Assembly: GCF_001767395.1 (NCBI RefSeq)
Contig: NZ_CP017014.1
Coordinates: forward strand, 62,001 to 126,000
DNA: 64,000 nucleotides
Source: Rhodococcus sp. WMMA185
GTDB taxonomy: Bacteria; Actinomycetota; Actinomycetes; Mycobacteriales; Mycobacteriaceae
Direction of reading: 5' to 3'
Notes under the pieces: generated by a model
What the model was told of the DNA's origin: nothing
Databases searched by the model: none
The model's input: only the letters and a program-made list of their open reading frames with translations
Made by a program: the position numbers and the translations under genes
In this document: in pieces, positions 44,002 to 52,290 of the stretch
Position numbering within the stretch: position 1 is the first letter of the stretch
How the letters are laid out: each line of letters starts with the position of its first letter

Positions 44002-44877
44002 TTGACCGAGGATCTGCGCGTACAGGAGTTCTGGCGCAGTCTGGGGCTTCCCGGAATCATCGATGTTCACACCCATTTCATGCCGGCGAACGTGATGGAG
44101 AAGGTGTGGAGATACTTCGATTCGGCCGGACCGCTGACCGGGCGTGAGTGGCCCATCCGCTATCGGCACGACGAGGAGGTCCGTGTCGAACAGCTCCGCA
44201 GGTTCGGGGTACGGCGTTTCACGTCGATGATCTATCCGCACAAGCCGAACATGGCCGCGTGGCTCAACCAGTGGTCGGCAGGGTTCGCCGCTCAGACACC
44301 CGACTGCCTGTGGACATCGACGTTCTACCCGGAGGAGTCCACGGCGACGTATGTAGCGGAAGCCATCGAGGCGGGCACTCGAGTGTTCAAGTCGCATATC
44401 CAGGTGGGCGATTATTCGCCGAACGACCCGCTCCTCGATCCCGTATGGGGAGCACTCGAGGACTCCGGCGTGCCCGTCGTCATCCATTGCGGTTCCGGCC
44501 CCGCGCCGGGCACATACACCGGCCCTGAGCCCATCTCCGAGTTGCTGGCGAGATTTCCCGCATTGCCACTGATCATCGCCCACATGGGCCTGCCCGAGTA
44601 CCAGGGCTTTCTGGAGCTGGCTGCGAAGTACACCAACGTCTACCTCGATACCGCCATGGCATTTACCGACTTCTCCGAACAGTCAACGCCCTTTCCGCGT
44701 AACCAGGTGCATCGGCTGGCGAACCTGCAAGACCGAATCGTATTCGGCAGCGACTTCCCCAATATCCCGTATCCGTACCTGGACGGGCTCGACGGGCTCA
44801 CCCGATTCGACCTGGGAGACGCGTGGTTGAGGGCGGTGTGCCACGACAACGCGGCTCGGCTGTTCTCGATCGAGTAA
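44002..44877 (+). CDS. Amidohydrolase family protein (ACMSD-like)
   Basis: This 291-residue metal-dependent hydrolase or decarboxylase has the opening metal motif IIDVHTHFMP, a strand-5/6 segment VVIHCGSGPAPG, the IIAHMGLPEYQGF strand and the late FGSDFPNIPYPY Asp. This pattern is typical of amidohydrolase_2 proteins. Translation starts at TTG 44002, strongly supported by GAGGAGGAG upstream. It probably forms a short operon with rnhA by position, with no obvious functional link. The substrate is unknown. Confidence 0.85.
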   Translation: MTEDLRVQEFWRSLGLPGIIDVHTHFMPANVMEKVWRYFDSAGPLTGREWPIRYRHDEEVRVEQLRRFGVRRFTSMIYPHKPNMAAWLNQWSAGFAAQTPDCLWTSTFYPEESTATYVAEAIEAGTRVFKSHIQVGDYSPNDPLLDPVWGALEDSGVPVVIHCGSGPAPGTYTGPEPISELLARFPALPLIIAHMGLPEYQGFLELAAKYTNVYLDTAMAFTDFSEQSTPFPRNQVHRLANLQDRIVFGSDFPNIPYPYLDGLDGLTRFDLGDAWLRAVCHDNAARLFSIE

Positions 44878-44923
44878 TTTGTCTCGTTCGACCAACGGCC
44901 ACTGTCGGCTGCGGGCAAAGAGC

Positions 44924-44955
44924 TACGCCCGGAAGACGATTGGCCGCCGGGCGTA
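44924..44955. terminator. Hairpin between convergent genes
   Basis: TACGCCCGG (44924-44932) pairs with CCGGGCGTA (44947-44955) across a 14-base loop, between the amidohydrolase and ArsI-like genes. It may work for both directions. Confidence 0.65.
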
Positions 44956-44968
44956 ACTTCGCTCGATG

Positions 44969-45469
44969 CTATGCCGAACCGCAACAGACGGCTGGGGCGT
45001 CGGGCTCATGTGCAGTTGCCTTTTCCGACGAATCCGATTCTCCTGACGAACCGCAGCACGCAGCTTGGGAATCCGACTCGTGTTCGGGTGCGTTGCCGAA
45101 CGTGTCGCTGTCGGCCAGCACCGTGTACACCTCCCACTTCTCGTTCGAAGGGCCAGTGACCCACACCTTGTCCTGGGTGGCGAAGCAACAGGTGGTGCCG
45201 ATCTCCTCTGCGGTGAACAGGCCCTCGTCGCTCAACCGGGCTATCTCCTTGTGCACCGTCTCGCTGGAGTCGACTTCGACTCCGAGGTGATTGATGGTGC
45301 CGCCGGTACCCGGGTTCTCGAAGAGGACGAGCTTGAGAGGCGGTTCGGCGATCGCGAAGTTCGCGTATCCCTCCTTCACCTTCGCTGGTGCCGTGCCGAA
45401 GAGCTTGGAGTAGAACTCGACGGCTTGATCCAGGTTGTCGACATTGAGGCCGAGCTGAACGCGTGACAT
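44969..45469 (-). CDS. ArsI/CadI-type VOC protein (organoarsenical C-As lyase family)
   Basis: This 166-residue vicinal-oxygen-chelate protein has metal ligands in the ArsI positions: Gln5, His61 (NHLGVEV) and Glu113 (KWEVYTV). It also has the vicinal pair Cys94-Cys95 (TTCCFATQDKVWV) that binds trivalent arsenic in ArsI. Its acidic C-terminal tail carries two further CCG motifs (Cys138-139, Cys162-163), which could hold metal or arsenic. CadI of mycobacteria is a close relative, so cadmium or arsenic induction is likely. GGAGG precedes the ATG at 45469. An ArsR gene is divergent. Confidence 0.87.
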   Translation of the reverse strand: MSRVQLGLNVDNLDQAVEFYSKLFGTAPAKVKEGYANFAIAEPPLKLVLFENPGTGGTINHLGVEVDSSETVHKEIARLSDEGLFTAEEIGTTCCFATQDKVWVTGPSNEKWEVYTVLADSDTFGNAPEHESDSQAACCGSSGESDSSEKATAHEPDAPAVCCGSA

Positions 45470-45483
45470 GTGAACCTCCACCT

Positions 45484-45501
45484 ATTCGATATATGTTGAA
45501 T
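45484..45501. promoter_or_regulatory. Second imperfect palindrome in arsI/arsR promoter
   Basis: ATTCGATAT-ATGTTGAAT has 7 of 9 matching arm positions. It lies between the ArsI ribosome site and the main palindrome and could be a second ArsR site or part of the promoter. Confidence 0.4.
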
Positions 45502-45518
45502 CACTTTCATTGGTACCA

Positions 45519-45542
45519 CCTTTTTGACGTATGTCAAGAAGG
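45519..45542. promoter_or_regulatory. ArsR operator candidate
   Basis: CCTTTTTGAC-GTAT-GTCAAGAAGG is an inverted repeat with 9 of 10 arm positions matching; the core TTGAC-N4-GTCAA is perfect. It lies 17 bases before the ArsR start and in the divergent promoter, so one repressor could control both genes. Confidence 0.7.
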
Positions 45543-45558
45543 TTGGCAGAATGAGTGC

Positions 45559-45918
45559 ATGCCCAAGACATTGCCCATGATCGACGCGACCGCGCCGATA
45601 TGCTGCGCCCCCGTCGCGTCGGGGCCGATCTCGGATGGCGCGGCGCTCGAAGTGGCGGTTCGGTTGAAGGCCCTCGCCGATCCGGTACGAATCAAGCTGA
45701 TGTCGATCCTGCTCTCGGGCAGCGCCGGAGAGGTCTGTACGTGTGATCTTGCCGACAGCATCGGTCTATCGGAATCGACGATCAGCCATCATCTTGGTCA
45801 ACTCAAGAAGGCGGGGATGGTGACCGGTACGAGACGTGGAATGAACGTCTATTACAGTGCGCAACCCGATGCTCTCGACGCGCTTCGATTGGTGCTTGAT
45901 CCGAACTGCTGTTCCTAG
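45559..45918 (+). CDS. ArsR/SmtB family metal(loid)-responsive repressor
   Basis: This 119-residue winged-helix repressor has the ArsR core KALADPVRIKLMSILLSG and the recognition helix SESTISHHLGQLKKAGMV. Cysteine pairs occur at 15-16 (ICCAP), 60/62 (EVCTCDL) and 117-118. Cys15-Cys16 together with a cysteine in the alpha-3 region resembles the As(III) site of Corynebacterium ArsR1; Cys60-x-Cys62 is also the classic ArsR CxC position. It is divergent from the ArsI-like gene with a palindrome between them. Confidence 0.88.
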   Translation: MPKTLPMIDATAPICCAPVASGPISDGAALEVAVRLKALADPVRIKLMSILLSGSAGEVCTCDLADSIGLSESTISHHLGQLKKAGMVTGTRRGMNVYYSAQPDALDALRLVLDPNCCS

Positions 45919-46069
45919 GCCCCCTTCGATAGCGGAGCCATTCATCCTGGCGGCGTGTGGGATTCACAACGGCCGCTGGTCGCCCATGCGCGATTCTTCG
46001 TTAACTACTGCTATCGTGCTCGGCGAGTCAGTGGTCCAGAGATGGCCGGGGTGTGAGGGAGAAGCAAGG

Positions 46070-47002
46070 ATGCGGTGGGAAAAGTCGGGCCGGTTGTCGG
46101 CCGTTGTGGCAGCCGTGATGGTGGCTTTGGGTGCCGGGGGTGCTCAGGCGAGTGCCGAGCCCGCGCCGCTGCCTGTGCCGTATTCCTCTCTCCAGTCGGT
46201 CGGGGCGGCGATCATGCACCCGGATTCGGATCCGCCCGGTGCAAACGACTGGTCCTGCAAGCCCACGGAGGAGCACCCGTATCCCGTGGTGCTGGCGCAT
46301 GGAACCTTGGCCAACATGGCGCTCAACTTCGGGACGCTGTCCCCGCTGTTGAAGAACAATGGGTACTGCGTGTTCACCATGAACTTCGGTCAGGAACCCG
46401 GTGCCGGCTACGTCGGCTACCCCGGCGCGACAATTGCTGCAGGAACTGCTTCGATGGCGCAATCGTCCGCAGAGTTGGCCGAACTCGTCGAACGAATCAA
46501 GGCTGCGACCGGTGCTGAGAAAGTTGACATCGTCGGGCACTCGCAGGGTGGCTCCATGCCGCGCTACTACCTGAAGTATCTCGGTGGCGCGGAGTCGGTG
46601 GACAAGATGATCGCGCTAGGGCCGTCGAATCACCCCGGATCGAATCCGATGGCCGAGCTGTTCCCAGGGGGCGCAGCACTTCTCGGTACCGCGGGAATCG
46701 AACAGACGGCCCAATCCGACTTCCTCGCCAAGTTGAACGAGGGCGGCGAAACCATGCCCGGCGTCACCTACACCGTGATTGCAACGAAGTACGACCAGCT
46801 CGTCGTGCCCTACACCGAGACGTTCCTGTCGGGCCCGAACGTCACGAACATCGTGTTGCAGGACGAATGCCCGCAGAACTTCTCTGATCACATGGCGTTG
46901 GCGTTCGACAAGCTGACTCTCAGCTACGTACTCAACGCGCTGGATCCGAGCTACCCCATCGCTCCGTGCGAATTCTCAGCGCCCCTGCTCGGTAGCTTCT
47001 AG
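46070..47002 (+). CDS. Secreted lipase/esterase (class 2 lipase, EstA/LipA type)
   Basis: This 310-residue alpha/beta hydrolase has a signal peptide (AVVAAVMVALGAGGAQASA, cleavage about residue 29). The mature enzyme has HGTLANMALNFGTLSPLL near the oxyanion hole, the nucleophile elbow GHSQGG (Ser158), Asp242 (TKYDQLVVP) and His274 (SDHMAL). The N-terminal cysteines and Pro-rich start are common in actinobacterial secreted lipases. A purine-rich GAGGGAGAAGCAAGG precedes the ATG. It is monocistronic. Confidence 0.9.
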   Translation: MRWEKSGRLSAVVAAVMVALGAGGAQASAEPAPLPVPYSSLQSVGAAIMHPDSDPPGANDWSCKPTEEHPYPVVLAHGTLANMALNFGTLSPLLKNNGYCVFTMNFGQEPGAGYVGYPGATIAAGTASMAQSSAELAELVERIKAATGAEKVDIVGHSQGGSMPRYYLKYLGGAESVDKMIALGPSNHPGSNPMAELFPGGAALLGTAGIEQTAQSDFLAKLNEGGETMPGVTYTVIATKYDQLVVPYTETFLSGPNVTNIVLQDECPQNFSDHMALAFDKLTLSYVLNALDPSYPIAPCEFSAPLLGSF

Positions 47003-47021
47003 TAGGCGCACGCCCTGGCGG

Positions 47022-47204
47022 TCAAGACAGGTCACGGAACGTCATCACGAATCCGACCAGGGCCGTCAGGAAGGCCGCAACGTAGACCGGTACCTGCAAC
47101 CAGACAGGTGCGGTTCGGTACACGATCATCGCGACGGCCATTGCAGTGACGATGAGCACGACACCGTAGAACGGTGTCCGCTGGGGGTGATCGCCTCGGG
47201 CCAT
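47022..47204 (-). CDS. Small two-helix membrane protein
   Basis: This 60-residue protein has two membrane spans (GVVLIVTAMAVAMIVY and VPVYVAAFLTALVGFVMTF) joined by a short loop, and a polar N-terminus MARGDHPQRTP. It begins 7 bases after the ABC ATPase stop. No family is recognised. It is too small to be a normal ABC permease; a regulatory or anchoring partner of the ATPase is conceivable. Confidence 0.7.
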   Translation of the reverse strand: MARGDHPQRTPFYGVVLIVTAMAVAMIVYRTAPVWLQVPVYVAAFLTALVGFVMTFRDLS

Positions 47205-47211
47205 ATGCTCG

Positions 47212-48018
47212 TCAGCCCACGTGTTCGGACACCCTGGTCTGCGCGACCCATCGGCCGCGCTGCCGGGTGATCTCGATGGGATGGTCGAAGCACTCGCTGA
47301 TATGCGCGGTGGTGAGGACATCGGCCACCTCACCCCGCGCAGTCACGCGACCGTCACGGATGAGGATCGCGTGAGTTGTGGTCATCGGGATCTCCTCGAG
47401 ATGATGTGTGACGAGGATGCTGGCGAGATTCGGGAATCGGATCCGTGATTCGTCGAGCGCGGTGAGGAGTTGTTCTCGCGCAGCCAGATCCAGTCCAGTG
47501 GCCGGCTCGTCGAGCAGGAGAAGTTGAGGGTCCGCGATCAATGCGCGGGCGATGAGGGCGCGACCGCGCTCGCCTTGAGACAAGTTCGGCCACACGGCAT
47601 CCGAGCGGTCCTGCATCCCCAGTGACGCGATCAGTTCATAGGCGTGAGCCACCTGCTCTTCGGTGGGCGACCACCGGGGGATGAATTCGGGGGTATTGGT
47701 CAGGCCCGTGAGTACCACGTCGCGCACGGTCAAGGGGTGCTGCACCGAATGGCGCGGGTTCACGTGACCGATGTGGGCGCGCAGCTCCCTCATGTCCACG
47801 CGACCCAAACGATGACCGAGCACGTGAACAGTTCCGTTCGTCGGATGAGCGAAGGCGCCGAGCAGGCTCAGAAGGGTGCTCTTGCCCGCCCCGTTGGCGC
47901 CGAGGAGCACCCAGTGCTGGCCTTGCTCGACGCGAAGTGTGACGTCGCGCAGCAGAAATCGACCACCGCGGACGAAGTCGACTTGGTCGGCGCTGACGAC
48001 CGAATGGTTGGCGGTCAT
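47212..48018 (-). CDS. ABC transporter ATP-binding protein
   Basis: This 268-residue ATPase has Walker A GANGAGKST, a Q-loop-like VNPRHSVQHPLT, signature LSQGERGRA, Walker B LLLLDEPA, a D-loop GLDLA and H-switch VTHHLEEIP. It most resembles metal-chelate or molybdate-type ATPases of the ModF group, but no permease or binding protein is nearby. The ATG at 48018 overlaps the GntR stop (ATGA), so regulator and ATPase are translationally coupled. Confidence 0.9.
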   Translation of the reverse strand: MTANHSVVSADQVDFVRGGRFLLRDVTLRVEQGQHWVLLGANGAGKSTLLSLLGAFAHPTNGTVHVLGHRLGRVDMRELRAHIGHVNPRHSVQHPLTVRDVVLTGLTNTPEFIPRWSPTEEQVAHAYELIASLGMQDRSDAVWPNLSQGERGRALIARALIADPQLLLLDEPATGLDLAAREQLLTALDESRIRFPNLASILVTHHLEEIPMTTTHAILIRDGRVTARGEVADVLTTAHISECFDHPIEITRQRGRWVAQTRVSEHVG

Positions 48019-48707
48019 GGAGTTTCGCCCTCTCGCAGCAACGTCATAACGGGATCGAGATTGGCGGCGGTGGCGACGACGGCCGCTTCCACGTCGCCGA
48101 TTTCGAGGGCGCGAAGGAGATCGTCGTGGGCACACCCGGTGTCAGGGCATGCGGGCTCGTGATCGACCAGTTCTGCGAGTGCCTTGACCAACGTGGGCCG
48201 GACCGACTCGAACAATGCGGACAGGATCGAGTTGCCGGCGATGTCGACGACCGCAGCGTGGAAGTCGAGGTCTGCTGCTACGAACACCGCAGTGGACTTA
48301 GTGGTGCTGTCGTGCCGGGCCTCGAGTAGTTCCCGAATTCGTCGAAGATCTTCGGGGCGCACGCGTTCGGCTGCCAGCCGGGATGCCTCGATCTCGAGGG
48401 CGCGCCTCACCTCATACACCTCGAGGAGTCGTGCGCGCCGCAGCAGTTGCTCGAGCCCTGCTCCGGCAGCGGGTGGTCGCGCCACGAACGTGCCGACACC
48501 GTGCCGGACGTCGAGGAGCCCAGCGCGGGCAAGGAGCCGAACCGCTTCGCGTACGGACGATCGGCCGACGCCCAGTTCGGCTGCCAGTTCTGCTTCGCTG
48601 GGGAGGCGGGTTCCCGCGGTCCACTCGCCCGCGGTGATCCGCTCGGTGAGCAAATCTTCGAGTTGAGGTACCAGCGGGCCGCTACGGAGGGTCTGACGTG
48701 CGGACAT
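48015..48707 (-). CDS. FadR-subfamily GntR regulator
   Basis: This 230-residue regulator has a GntR winged helix (about 8-75; LPSEAELAAELGVGRSSVREAVRLL) and an FCD domain with ligand-site His residues (DLDFHAAVVDIAGN, CAHDDLLRAL). It is the first gene of a three-gene unit with an ABC ATPase and a 60-residue membrane protein. GGTC-N4-GACC (48724-48735) in its promoter is compatible with a GntR autoregulatory site but is a short motif. Confidence 0.86.
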   Translation of the reverse strand: MSARQTLRSGPLVPQLEDLLTERITAGEWTAGTRLPSEAELAAELGVGRSSVREAVRLLARAGLLDVRHGVGTFVARPPAAGAGLEQLLRRARLLEVYEVRRALEIEASRLAAERVRPEDLRRIRELLEARHDSTTKSTAVFVAADLDFHAAVVDIAGNSILSALFESVRPTLVKALAELVDHEPACPDTGCAHDDLLRALEIGDVEAAVVATAANLDPVMTLLREGETP

Positions 48708-48813
48708 TCCACGAAGCTAGCACGGTCCTCAGACCTCTGATGACTGTGCTGAGCATAGGGTGAATCGGAGAGACCCTCGAGTGGGAATCGCAGCAGACGT
48801 GAGGAGAAGGACC

Positions 48814-49275
48814 ATGGCCATCGCCACCGCAGATCATGTGACGCGGGAGGAGTTGCTCGACTTCGTCCGTCCGCGCCACCATAGCGTGCTGATCACCCGG
48901 AAGCGCTCGGGAGGGTTGCAGATCTCCCCGGTTACGTCGGGACTCGACCGAGACGGTCGGATCGTCGTATCGACCTACCCGCAGCGTGCGAAGGCTGTCA
49001 ATGCACGCCACGATCCGGCCGTGAGCGTGTGCGTTCTCTCGGACGACTTCGGCGGCGCCTACGTGCAGATCGACGGGACCGCGGAGGTGCTGGACATGCC
49101 GGAAGCACTCGAGCCTTTGGTGGAGTACTTCCGCGTGATCTCCGGCGAGCACCCCGACTGGGACGAGTACCGCGACGCCATGCGCAAGCAGAACAAGAGC
49201 TTGATCAGGATCACCGTCGAGGAGTGGGGGCCCATCGCCACCGGCGGCTTTCCGCCAGATTCGAATCGCGGGTAG
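48814..49275 (+). CDS. PPOX-class flavin/F420-dependent oxidoreductase
   Basis: This 153-residue protein has the split-barrel FMN/F420-binding fold. TREELLDFVRPRHHSVLITR leads into SPVTSGLDRDGRIVVSTYPQRAKAVN, the cofactor strand, followed by a YVQIDGTAEVLDMP segment. Mycolata carry many such proteins, several of which bind F420. GAGGAGAAGG precedes the ATG. The substrate is unknown. The next gene, on the same strand, has its own KstR-type promoter, so they may be separate units. Confidence 0.86.
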   Translation: MAIATADHVTREELLDFVRPRHHSVLITRKRSGGLQISPVTSGLDRDGRIVVSTYPQRAKAVNARHDPAVSVCVLSDDFGGAYVQIDGTAEVLDMPEALEPLVEYFRVISGEHPDWDEYRDAMRKQNKSLIRITVEEWGPIATGGFPPDSNRG

Positions 49276-49303
49276 CGCCGTCCGCCCTCGCCGCTATATT
49301 GGC

Positions 49304-49317
49304 TAGAACGTGTTCTA
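49304..49317. promoter_or_regulatory. KstR-type operator
   Basis: TAGAACGTGTTCTA is a perfect 14-base palindrome that fits TnnAACnnGTTnnA, the published KstR motif that represses cholesterol-catabolic genes in mycobacteria and rhodococci. It lies 21 bases before the HsaA-like gene. Confidence 0.8.
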
Positions 49318-49338
49318 CTTGTGGCAGAGGGGGTTCCC

Positions 49339-50517
49339 ATGGGTCAGGTTCTGGACAGGATCGAGGTCGTCGCCGAGGAGATTCGGGGGCAGGCAGTGGA
49401 ATCGGAGACCGCCTGCAGGCTCACCGACACCGCCGCCCGACTCTTGCGCGACTCCGGGGCGATCCGGTTGTTGCAGCCCAAGCTGTACGGAGGCATCGAG
49501 GCGCATCCTCGTGAGTTCGCCGAAACCGTCATGGGTATCGCGGCGCTCGACGGTGCGAGCGGGTGGGTCGCCGGGGTCGTCGGCGTACACCCTTGGGAAC
49601 TGGCCTTCGCGGATCCGCGGGTTCAGCAGGAGATCTGGAGTGAGAACTACGACACGTGGATCGCATCGCCGTATGCGCCGATGGGTATCGCGACCCCGGT
49701 CGACGGCGGCTACGTTCTGACGGGGCGATGGTCCTTCTCGTCCGGCACGGACCACTGTCAGTGGGCTTTCCTCGGAGCGATGGTCGGCGACGGTGAGGGT
49801 GGCGTCGCGATGCCGCCGTCGTCGTTGCACGTGATCCTGCCGCGTGTCGACTATCAGATCGTCGGGGATTCGTGGGACGTCATCGGCCTGCGTGGAACGG
49901 GTAGCAAGGATCTGATCGTCGATGGGGCGTTCATCCCCAGCCACCGGACATTGGACGCGTGGAAGGTGATGGATGGACGTGCCCAGAAGGAGGCGGGAAG
50001 ATCCGAACCGCTGTACAACATGCCGTACTCCTGCATGTTCCCGCTGGGCATCACGTCCGCGGTCATAGGCATCGCCGAGGGCGCGCTGGCATGCCACATC
50101 GCTGCGCAGAAGGATCGCGTGGCCATCACCGGCCAGAAGATCAAGGAAGATCCGTACGTGCTGAGTGCCATCGGGGAGTCGGCCGCCGAGATCAATGCCT
50201 CGCGCGTATCCCTGATCGAAACCGCCGAACGCTTCTACGACAAGCTGGACGCGGGCAAGGAGATCACCTTCGAGGAGCGTGCGATCGGCCGGCGAACTCA
50301 GATCGCCGCCGCGTGGCGTGCGGTGCGCGCGCTGGATGAGATCTTCACGCGCGCCGGAGGCGGCGCGCTGCGCTACAGCACGCCGATGCAGCGGTTCTGG
50401 CGTGACGCACACGCCGGTCTGGCGCACGCGGTCCATGTTCCGGGCCCGACCAACCACGCAAGCGCGCTCACTCAACTAGGTGTCGAACCCCAGGGGATGA
50501 TGCGGGCCATGATCTAG
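49339..50517 (+). CDS. HsaA-like flavin-dependent monooxygenase (acyl-CoA dehydrogenase fold)
   Basis: This 392-residue flavin monooxygenase subunit is like the steroid ring-A hydroxylase HsaA. Shared stretches include LLQPKLYGGIEAHP, SGWVAGVVGVHPWELAF, SPYAPMGIATPVDGGY, WSFSSGTDHCQWAF, VIGLRGTGSKDLIV and FWRDAHAGLAHA near the C-terminus. These group-D monooxygenases use FMNH2 or FADH2 from a partner reductase. A perfect KstR box directly upstream suggests it belongs to the cholesterol regulon. The C-terminus differs from HsaA, so it may hydroxylate another intermediate. GAGGGGG supports ATG 49339 over GTG 49321. Confidence 0.87.
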   Translation: MGQVLDRIEVVAEEIRGQAVESETACRLTDTAARLLRDSGAIRLLQPKLYGGIEAHPREFAETVMGIAALDGASGWVAGVVGVHPWELAFADPRVQQEIWSENYDTWIASPYAPMGIATPVDGGYVLTGRWSFSSGTDHCQWAFLGAMVGDGEGGVAMPPSSLHVILPRVDYQIVGDSWDVIGLRGTGSKDLIVDGAFIPSHRTLDAWKVMDGRAQKEAGRSEPLYNMPYSCMFPLGITSAVIGIAEGALACHIAAQKDRVAITGQKIKEDPYVLSAIGESAAEINASRVSLIETAERFYDKLDAGKEITFEERAIGRRTQIAAAWRAVRALDEIFTRAGGGALRYSTPMQRFWRDAHAGLAHAVHVPGPTNHASALTQLGVEPQGMMRAMI

Positions 50518-50548
50518 GGGAGGCTGCCGTCCAAGCCGGGACGTCCGG

Positions 50549-51091
50549 TCACGGAGAGTCGAAGGCGGTGACTTCTGCCGACCGATGCTGCTGCGCCAGG
50601 TGACGGTATACCGCCGCGTTTCCCTCGTTCTTGGCCACCTCGTCGTCGGTCAACTCCCGCCGTACCTTGGCCGGAACACCCGCGACGAGTGAGCGCGGTG
50701 GAATCTGCGTGCCTGCGAGCACCAGTGCGCCGGCTGCGATCAGTGATCCCGTGCCGACGACTGCGCCGTTGAGAACCGTCGCTCCCATGCCGACGAGGGC
50801 GCCGTCCTCCACGGTGCAGCCGTGGAGGACGGCGTTGTGGCCGACGCTGACGTTTCGGCCGACAGTGACCGGGAAACCCGGATCGCAGTGGACCGCCACG
50901 CCGTCCTGGATGTTGCTTCCCTCGCCGAGCGCGATGGAATCGCAGTCGGCGCGCAGAACCGCGCCGTACCAGACGCTGGCCTCAGCGCCGATCGTCGCGG
51001 CGCCGATCACCGTCGCGGTGGGTGCTACGAACGCGGTTTCGTCGGCTCGAGGCGATTTGCCGTTGATCTGGGCGACGTGCGGTCCTCTCAA
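50549..51091 (-). CDS. Gamma carbonic anhydrase family protein
   Basis: This 180-residue left-handed beta-helix protein has hexapeptide repeats from about 22 to 150 and zinc ligands at His68 (VAVHCD), His85 and His90 (VGHNAVLHGC). It forms trimers in this family. Carbonic anhydrase activity is possible, but many such homologues lack it. Translation starts at TTG 51091 with AAAGGAGAG upstream. It is convergent with the monooxygenase gene. Confidence 0.9.
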   Translation of the reverse strand: MRGPHVAQINGKSPRADETAFVAPTATVIGAATIGAEASVWYGAVLRADCDSIALGEGSNIQDGVAVHCDPGFPVTVGRNVSVGHNAVLHGCTVEDGALVGMGATVLNGAVVGTGSLIAAGALVLAGTQIPPRSLVAGVPAKVRRELTDDEVAKNEGNAAVYRHLAQQHRSAEVTAFDSP

Positions 51092-51167
51092 GTGCTCTCT
51101 CCTTTTTGGCAGCGGATTCTCAGCTCTATCGGGCTGGAGTTTATTGTGCCGGGACAGAGGACGGGAC

Positions 51168-52064
51168 TCAGAGGAGGCTGACCCTCTTGTAGAGGTATTT
51201 CGATGGACCGCCGACGAGGCCGACGCTGTCGAGGAACCGTATGAGTTTGGATCCGGACGTGCGGACAGTGTTCTTGTAGTGCGGGTTGCGCTTCGCTTCG
51301 GTCTTGGCGCGCTTCGGGTCGAGGCCGACGTTCTCGTAGACCCCTCTGCGGACCAAGCTCTTCATGATGATGTACACGCTTGCGGCGGTGTTGATCCGTT
51401 CGTACTGGAGCCTCAACCACCCGGCGCCTTCGATTCGACGAGCGACTTCCTCGCGAGCGAAGCGGATGTGCCGGGATTCTTCGACAACATGGATCTTGCT
51501 GACCGTGCGCGTGAGGGGCTGCACGCGTTCGTCCTTCATGAAATCGCGCTGCATCATGTCGAGGATCGCTTCGGCGGCCATCACGCTGGCGTAGGCGTTG
51601 GCGCCCTTGTAGGAACTGCCCCAGATGCGTCCGAACTTGTGAACCAACGGGTGGGGGCCGTAGCTCGGCATGCCCAATCTTTCTCCCGCGCGGGCGAACA
51701 TCACCGAGTGGCGGCACTCGTCGGCAATCTCGGTAAGAGCGAACTGGACGTGCCGCGAGTACTTGTCGCGACCGTAAATATCGCGCAGGAGCATCTGCAT
51801 CAGCAGGATTTCGAACCACAGGCCCACACTGGCGATGCTGGCGGCCTCGTGCTTGGTGAGTTCGATCTTCTGTTCGTCGGTCATTTCGTCCCATAACGCG
51901 GTGCCGTACAGGGTGCTCCACTCGGGTGTCAGGCCGAACTTGTCTTCGGGAATGGGCGCTTCCCAGTCGATCTCGACCATCGGGTCGTAGGACTTACGAG
52001 CCGATGATGCCAGTAGCCGCCTGGCGATCTCTTCCCGATCCGAGACTTCAATCGGTGTCTTCAT
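51168..52064 (-). CDS. AurF-like diiron oxygenase
   Basis: This 298-residue helical protein has the metal pattern of the AurF (p-aminobenzoate N-oxygenase) family. It comprises Glu85, EIADECRH (Glu112/116, His119), EAILDMM (Glu165) and HVVEESRH (His192, Glu195/196, His199). These enzymes oxygenate amines or fatty substrates with a diiron centre. GAGAGG precedes the ATG at 52064. It may be co-transcribed with the downstream gamma carbonic anhydrase gene (76-base gap). The substrate is unknown. Confidence 0.87.
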   Translation of the reverse strand: MKTPIEVSDREEIARRLLASSARKSYDPMVEIDWEAPIPEDKFGLTPEWSTLYGTALWDEMTDEQKIELTKHEAASIASVGLWFEILLMQMLLRDIYGRDKYSRHVQFALTEIADECRHSVMFARAGERLGMPSYGPHPLVHKFGRIWGSSYKGANAYASVMAAEAILDMMQRDFMKDERVQPLTRTVSKIHVVEESRHIRFAREEVARRIEGAGWLRLQYERINTAASVYIIMKSLVRRGVYENVGLDPKRAKTEAKRNPHYKNTVRTSGSKLIRFLDSVGLVGGPSKYLYKRVSLL

Positions 52065-52290
52065 GGCTACCTCTCGGTTGATGATCGGTACTGCTCGGTA
52101 GATGTGACAGCTAGTAACCGACACCCAACGATACTGTGACGCCTGTCTCAACGGCAAGGTTCGGCGCCGGTACAACGTGGCGGAGTACCCGGGTGGCCGA
52201 TGGGTAGCGCCGTGGACGTCGGCACGGTGTGCAAGAGTTGCGGGGCTTCATTGACAGCGCAACCAGGACGCAACCCAGAAAGGACAGCGC

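Noticed and set aside
42454-44583. Very long minus-strand open frame reaching into rnhA and the amidohydrolase gene
   Set aside because: Only the part from 43380 down has homology-like motifs (HhH glycosylase). The upstream part is antisense to two clear genes and has no domain signal.
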